From contig JAUVJK010000019.1 in assembly GCA_030592425.1 (NCBI GenBank), forward strand, positions 1-14,055: a stretch of 14,055 nt of DNA, written 5' to 3'. This document shows, piece after piece, positions 12,209-14,055 of the stretch (position 1 is its first letter; each line of letters starts with the position of its first letter). A program made the position numbers and the translations under genes. The notes beneath the pieces are model-generated. The model was not told the DNA's origin, did not search any database, and saw nothing but the letters and a program-made list of their open reading frames with translations. This stretch comes from Candidatus Moraniibacteriota bacterium. GTDB taxonomy: Bacteria > Patescibacteriota > Minisyncoccia > Moranbacterales > GCA-2747515.

Positions 12209-12282
12209 ATCATCAAGTCAAAAGTGCATGTAGATTGTAAAGTCATGATTATCAATTAACAATGAAGAAGGGAGAATGACCT

Positions 12283-12906
12283 ATGAATACATCAAATAAC
12301 CAGTTGGTAGATGCAATGATAGAATCCACTGCATTGCGAGCATCAACAATCATTGCTGCACTTCGTACAATCGATCGAATTGATTTTGTAAATACTCATA
12401 CGGATTTTGAGGATGTCTATGAAGATCGTCCCCTGCCGATCGGGTGGGGACAGACGATCTCGCAGCCATCGACTGTTGCGTTCATGTTGGAACTCCTTGC
12501 GGTGAAAGAAGGGGAGTGTGTTCTTGACGTCGGTAGTGGTAGTGGATGGACAACAGCATTACTTGGGTACATTGTTGGGGAGGAAGGGTCAGTTGATGGT
12601 GTGGAGATCGTGCCAGAGCTTGTCACGTATAGTTGTGACAATGTAGCAAAATATGAATTACCATGGGCATACATTCATGAAGTGAAATCGATGTACGGAT
12701 ACCCAGAAAAAGCGCCATATGACAAAATTCTTGTTTCTGCAGCAGGACTTGATATACCACAAGAATTAGTTGCACAATTACGTATCGGTGGAAAAATGGT
12801 TTTACCAGTGAAGAATGATATTGTTGTCGTTACAAGAGAGGAAGAGGGACGAAATACAATTACAAAATACTACGGATTCTCATTTGTTCCCTTAATAAAG
12901 CCATAA
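12283..12906 (+). CDS. pcm: Protein-L-isoaspartate O-methyltransferase
   Basis: A 207-residue cytosolic repair enzyme that methylates isoaspartyl residues in aged proteins so they can revert to aspartate. Visible family signatures are YEDRPLPIGWGQTISQPSTVA (46-66), including the conserved Ser60 of the substrate site, motif I VLDVGSGSGW (80-89), the acidic E108 in GVEIV ending strand 2, and LRIGGKMVLPV near the C-terminus. The length is normal. It is one of the few genes here with a Shine-Dalgarno-like sequence (AAGGGAG, 8 bases before ATG 12283), supporting this start. It is divergent from the membrane-protein gene and followed by a terminator. Confidence 0.95.
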   Translation: MNTSNNQLVDAMIESTALRASTIIAALRTIDRIDFVNTHTDFEDVYEDRPLPIGWGQTISQPSTVAFMLELLAVKEGECVLDVGSGSGWTTALLGYIVGEEGSVDGVEIVPELVTYSCDNVAKYELPWAYIHEVKSMYGYPEKAPYDKILVSAAGLDIPQELVAQLRIGGKMVLPVKNDIVVVTREEEGRNTITKYYGFSFVPLIKP

Positions 12907-12934
12907 ATTGATATAAATACTCGTATTTATTCCT

Positions 12935-12956
12935 AACAGCTCTGTGAGCTGTTTTT
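12935..12956 (+). terminator. Terminator of pcm
   Basis: AACAGCTC (12935-12942) pairs with GAGCTGTT (12946-12953) around TGT, followed by T's. It is preceded by a second small palindrome, ATAAATAC (12913-12920) with GTATTTAT (12923-12930). Confidence 0.85.
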
Positions 12957-12967
12957 GTATTGTTTGG

Positions 12968-13020
12968 TAAATCCTATTTCATATTTCAAACTTCATATTT
13001 CATGTATATTCAAGGATTTA
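12968..13020. repeat. Inverted-repeat-bounded segment with internal direct repeats
   Basis: TAAATCCT (12968-12975) and AGGATTTA (13013-13020) are exact inverted copies bounding 53 bases. Inside, TTCATATTTCA occurs twice (12978-12988 and 12992-13002). It has no coding content. Confidence 0.55.
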
Positions 13021-13027
13021 AAGCCCC

Positions 13028-13056
13028 TTGACAAACATTTCCTTCTATGCTAAAGT
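13028..13056 (+). promoter_or_regulatory. Upstream promoter P1 of the DUF11-type surface protein gene
   Basis: TTGACA (13028-13033) and TAAAGT (13051-13056) are 17 bases apart, with TG extending the -10. GTTAACT follows shortly after, as it does after P2. Confidence 0.7.
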
Positions 13057-13093
13057 CCTCTGTTAACTCAAATTCTCTGAGGAATATGAGATA

Positions 13094-13122
13094 TTGACAC
13101 ATCTAATCAAATATGCTATAGT
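13094..13122 (+). promoter_or_regulatory. Downstream promoter P2 of the DUF11-type surface protein gene
   Basis: TTGACA (13094-13099) and TATAGT (13117-13122) are 17 bases apart, with TG extending the -10. It is offset exactly 66 bases from P1, and GTTAACT again follows. The predicted start is near 13129. Confidence 0.8.
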
Positions 13123-13204
13123 TATTCGTTAACTAACTTATAAATTAATGATCTATATCAACACAGAGATTTATCTCGTTGTTGCTGTAGTAATATATAG
13201 AGTT

Positions 13205-14055
13205 ATGAAAAAGCTCATCACACAAGTTCAAGCATTTGTCGTCGCAGTCATTACTGTAGGCGTTCTTGTTGTTTCGCCATCTATTGCACAGGCTGGTACA
13301 GCCAATGCCTGTGGTATCGCAACACAAACAGGTGATATCAAAGTGAATATTACTTCTAATCAGTGGATCTTTTCAACGGGACCAGAGACGGGCTTGCATC
13401 GTCCGAGCTTGACTGCGAGTGCAGCAATCCCAAAAGGCTCGTACAAGATCATTCTTGAGGCGCAAGATTTCAGTGATGGACGTGATAAACAGACGCAGCC
13501 AAAAGAGTATTACCATGTACAATTGAAAAATGGTAGTACTGTCGTTGCAACAACAGGTCGTACACAAGACCTTAAAGACTTTGTGACTCATGCTACGTGG
13601 CGTGGTACGGTTAATGAAAAGCTTGTTGTTGGTTCTGCAGTTACAAGTGTGAAAGCAATTCACTCTGCATATGTTGATAGCTCAAATCCTAATAGCGTTA
13701 TGCCACGTTGTATGGTTTTGCGTCCTGTGGATGTCGCACCATCAATTGACATCATCAAACGTGATGCAAAAGATAAAGATGATACACAAGCCGTACCATA
13801 TGGTGGTAACGCAAACTTTGAGATCGTTGTGAAAAATAATGGAAAAGCAAATCTTAAGAATGTTACTGTTACTGACCCTGTAACTACAAGTTGTGCCAAA
13901 AGTATCGGTGCACTTGCAAAGGGACAGTCAAAAACATATACATGTACAAGTACAAATGTAAAAAAGGATTTCACGAACATTGCCTATGTTGTTGGTAACT
14001 CTGTTATCACAAATCAGCAAGTGAAAGATAATGACCCTACGAAAGTAACAGTTGT
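13205..14055 (+). CDS. Secreted surface protein with DUF11-type repeat (3' truncated by window edge)
   Basis: The frame stays open from ATG 13205 to the last base (283 full codons). Residues 1-30 are a signal peptide: MKKLITQ, a hydrophobic core, then SPSIAQAGTANA with likely cleavage after AQA or ANA. Residues about 36-175 form a domain I do not recognise, with Cys at 36 near the mature N-terminus. From about 180 (PSIDIIKRDAKDKDD) begins a DUF11/DUF7507-like Ig-type repeat: YGGNANFEIVVKNNGKANL, NVTVTDPV, a Cys pair (TTSCAKS and YTCTST), IGALAKGQSKTYTC and KDNDPTKVTV. Such repeats form stalks of large surface proteins, so more copies probably lie beyond the edge. Two strong promoters suggest high expression. 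An in-frame ATG at 13148 would add 19 residues ahead of the signal peptide; 13205 is preferred because it gives a standard signal peptide. Confidence 0.85.
   Translation, partial: MKKLITQVQAFVVAVITVGVLVVSPSIAQAGTANACGIATQTGDIKVNITSNQWIFSTGPETGLHRPSLTASAAIPKGSYKIILEAQDFSDGRDKQTQPKEYYHVQLKNGSTVVATTGRTQDLKDFVTHATWRGTVNEKLVVGSAVTSVKAIHSAYVDSSNPNSVMPRCMVLRPVDVAPSIDIIKRDAKDKDDTQAVPYGGNANFEIVVKNNGKANLKNVTVTDPVTTSCAKSIGALAKGQSKTYTCTSTNVKKDFTNIAYVVGNSVITNQQVKDNDPTKVTV

Noticed and set aside
13148..13204. Upstream in-frame ATG as start of the surface-protein gene
   Set aside because: It would put 19 residues ahead of a standard signal peptide (MKKLITQ...). It is kept only as an alternative because it sits closer to P2.
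1..14055. Alternative genetic code (TGA as glycine)
   Set aside because: TGA ends the AbrB-like and HD-domain genes at sensible positions and no conserved domain needs read-through of TGA.

Overview
The window looks like part of a small, moderately AT-rich bacterial genome, most likely a candidate-phyla-radiation (Patescibacteria) lineage. This is inferred from several things seen together: many short, single-gene transcription units; almost no Shine-Dalgarno sequences; and many small membrane and surface proteins of unknown function beside a few universal enzymes. TGA ends the genes at 3892 and 8877, so the code looks standard, which argues against the TGA-as-glycine Gracilibacteria/Absconditabacteria. 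No rRNA, tRNA, CRISPR array or insertion sequence is visible.

Layout. Positions 1-309 hold the tail of a surface protein ending in a six-cysteine module. rlmN (542-1609) and a class I methyltransferase (1676-2425) follow. A 417-base gap (2426-2842) carries compound palindromic repeats and a promoter. A Bro-N-type protein (2843-3706) and a 58-residue AbrB-fold protein (3716-3892) form a probable two-gene operon, followed by a small two-helix membrane protein (3970-4188). The stretch 4258-7899 is dominated by three minus-strand paralogues (4258-4857, 5031-5579, 7264-7899). Each has an N-terminal membrane anchor, a coiled coil and a C-terminal four-cysteine domain. They are interleaved with a small membrane protein (5640-5855, minus) and an AI-2E-family transporter (6082-7203, plus). 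Next come an HD-domain (p)ppGpp-hydrolase-like enzyme (8026-8877), an anchored MliC-type lysozyme-inhibitor-like protein carrying the same six-cysteine module (8951-9988), a YqjE-like plus YqjD/DUF883-like pair (10087-10410, 10453-10737), a polytopic membrane protein (10934-12142, minus), protein-L-isoaspartate methyltransferase (12283-12906), and a secreted DUF11-type surface protein that runs off the right edge (13205 onward).

The most unusual content is an uncharacterised cell-surface system. Four members of one anchored coiled-coil family lie in the window, and three of them share exactly the same cysteine spacing (C-x38-C-x11-C-x32-C). The truncated fourth member fuses that domain to a C-x6-C-x2-C-x10-C-x4-C module containing SWFDGCN, and that module recurs in the MliC-type protein. 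Both modules are predicted to face outward, so the cysteines probably form disulfides. The regulatory layer is also patterned. A near-identical 22-bp palindrome lies just upstream of the -10 boxes of the Bro-N/AbrB operon and of the following gene. Many genes share an extended -10 reading TGCTATAnT. Many leaders carry a TTAATTAA-like tract instead of a Shine-Dalgarno sequence. Isoleucine codons following a G are almost always ATC in the housekeeping-type genes, which makes GATC very frequent.
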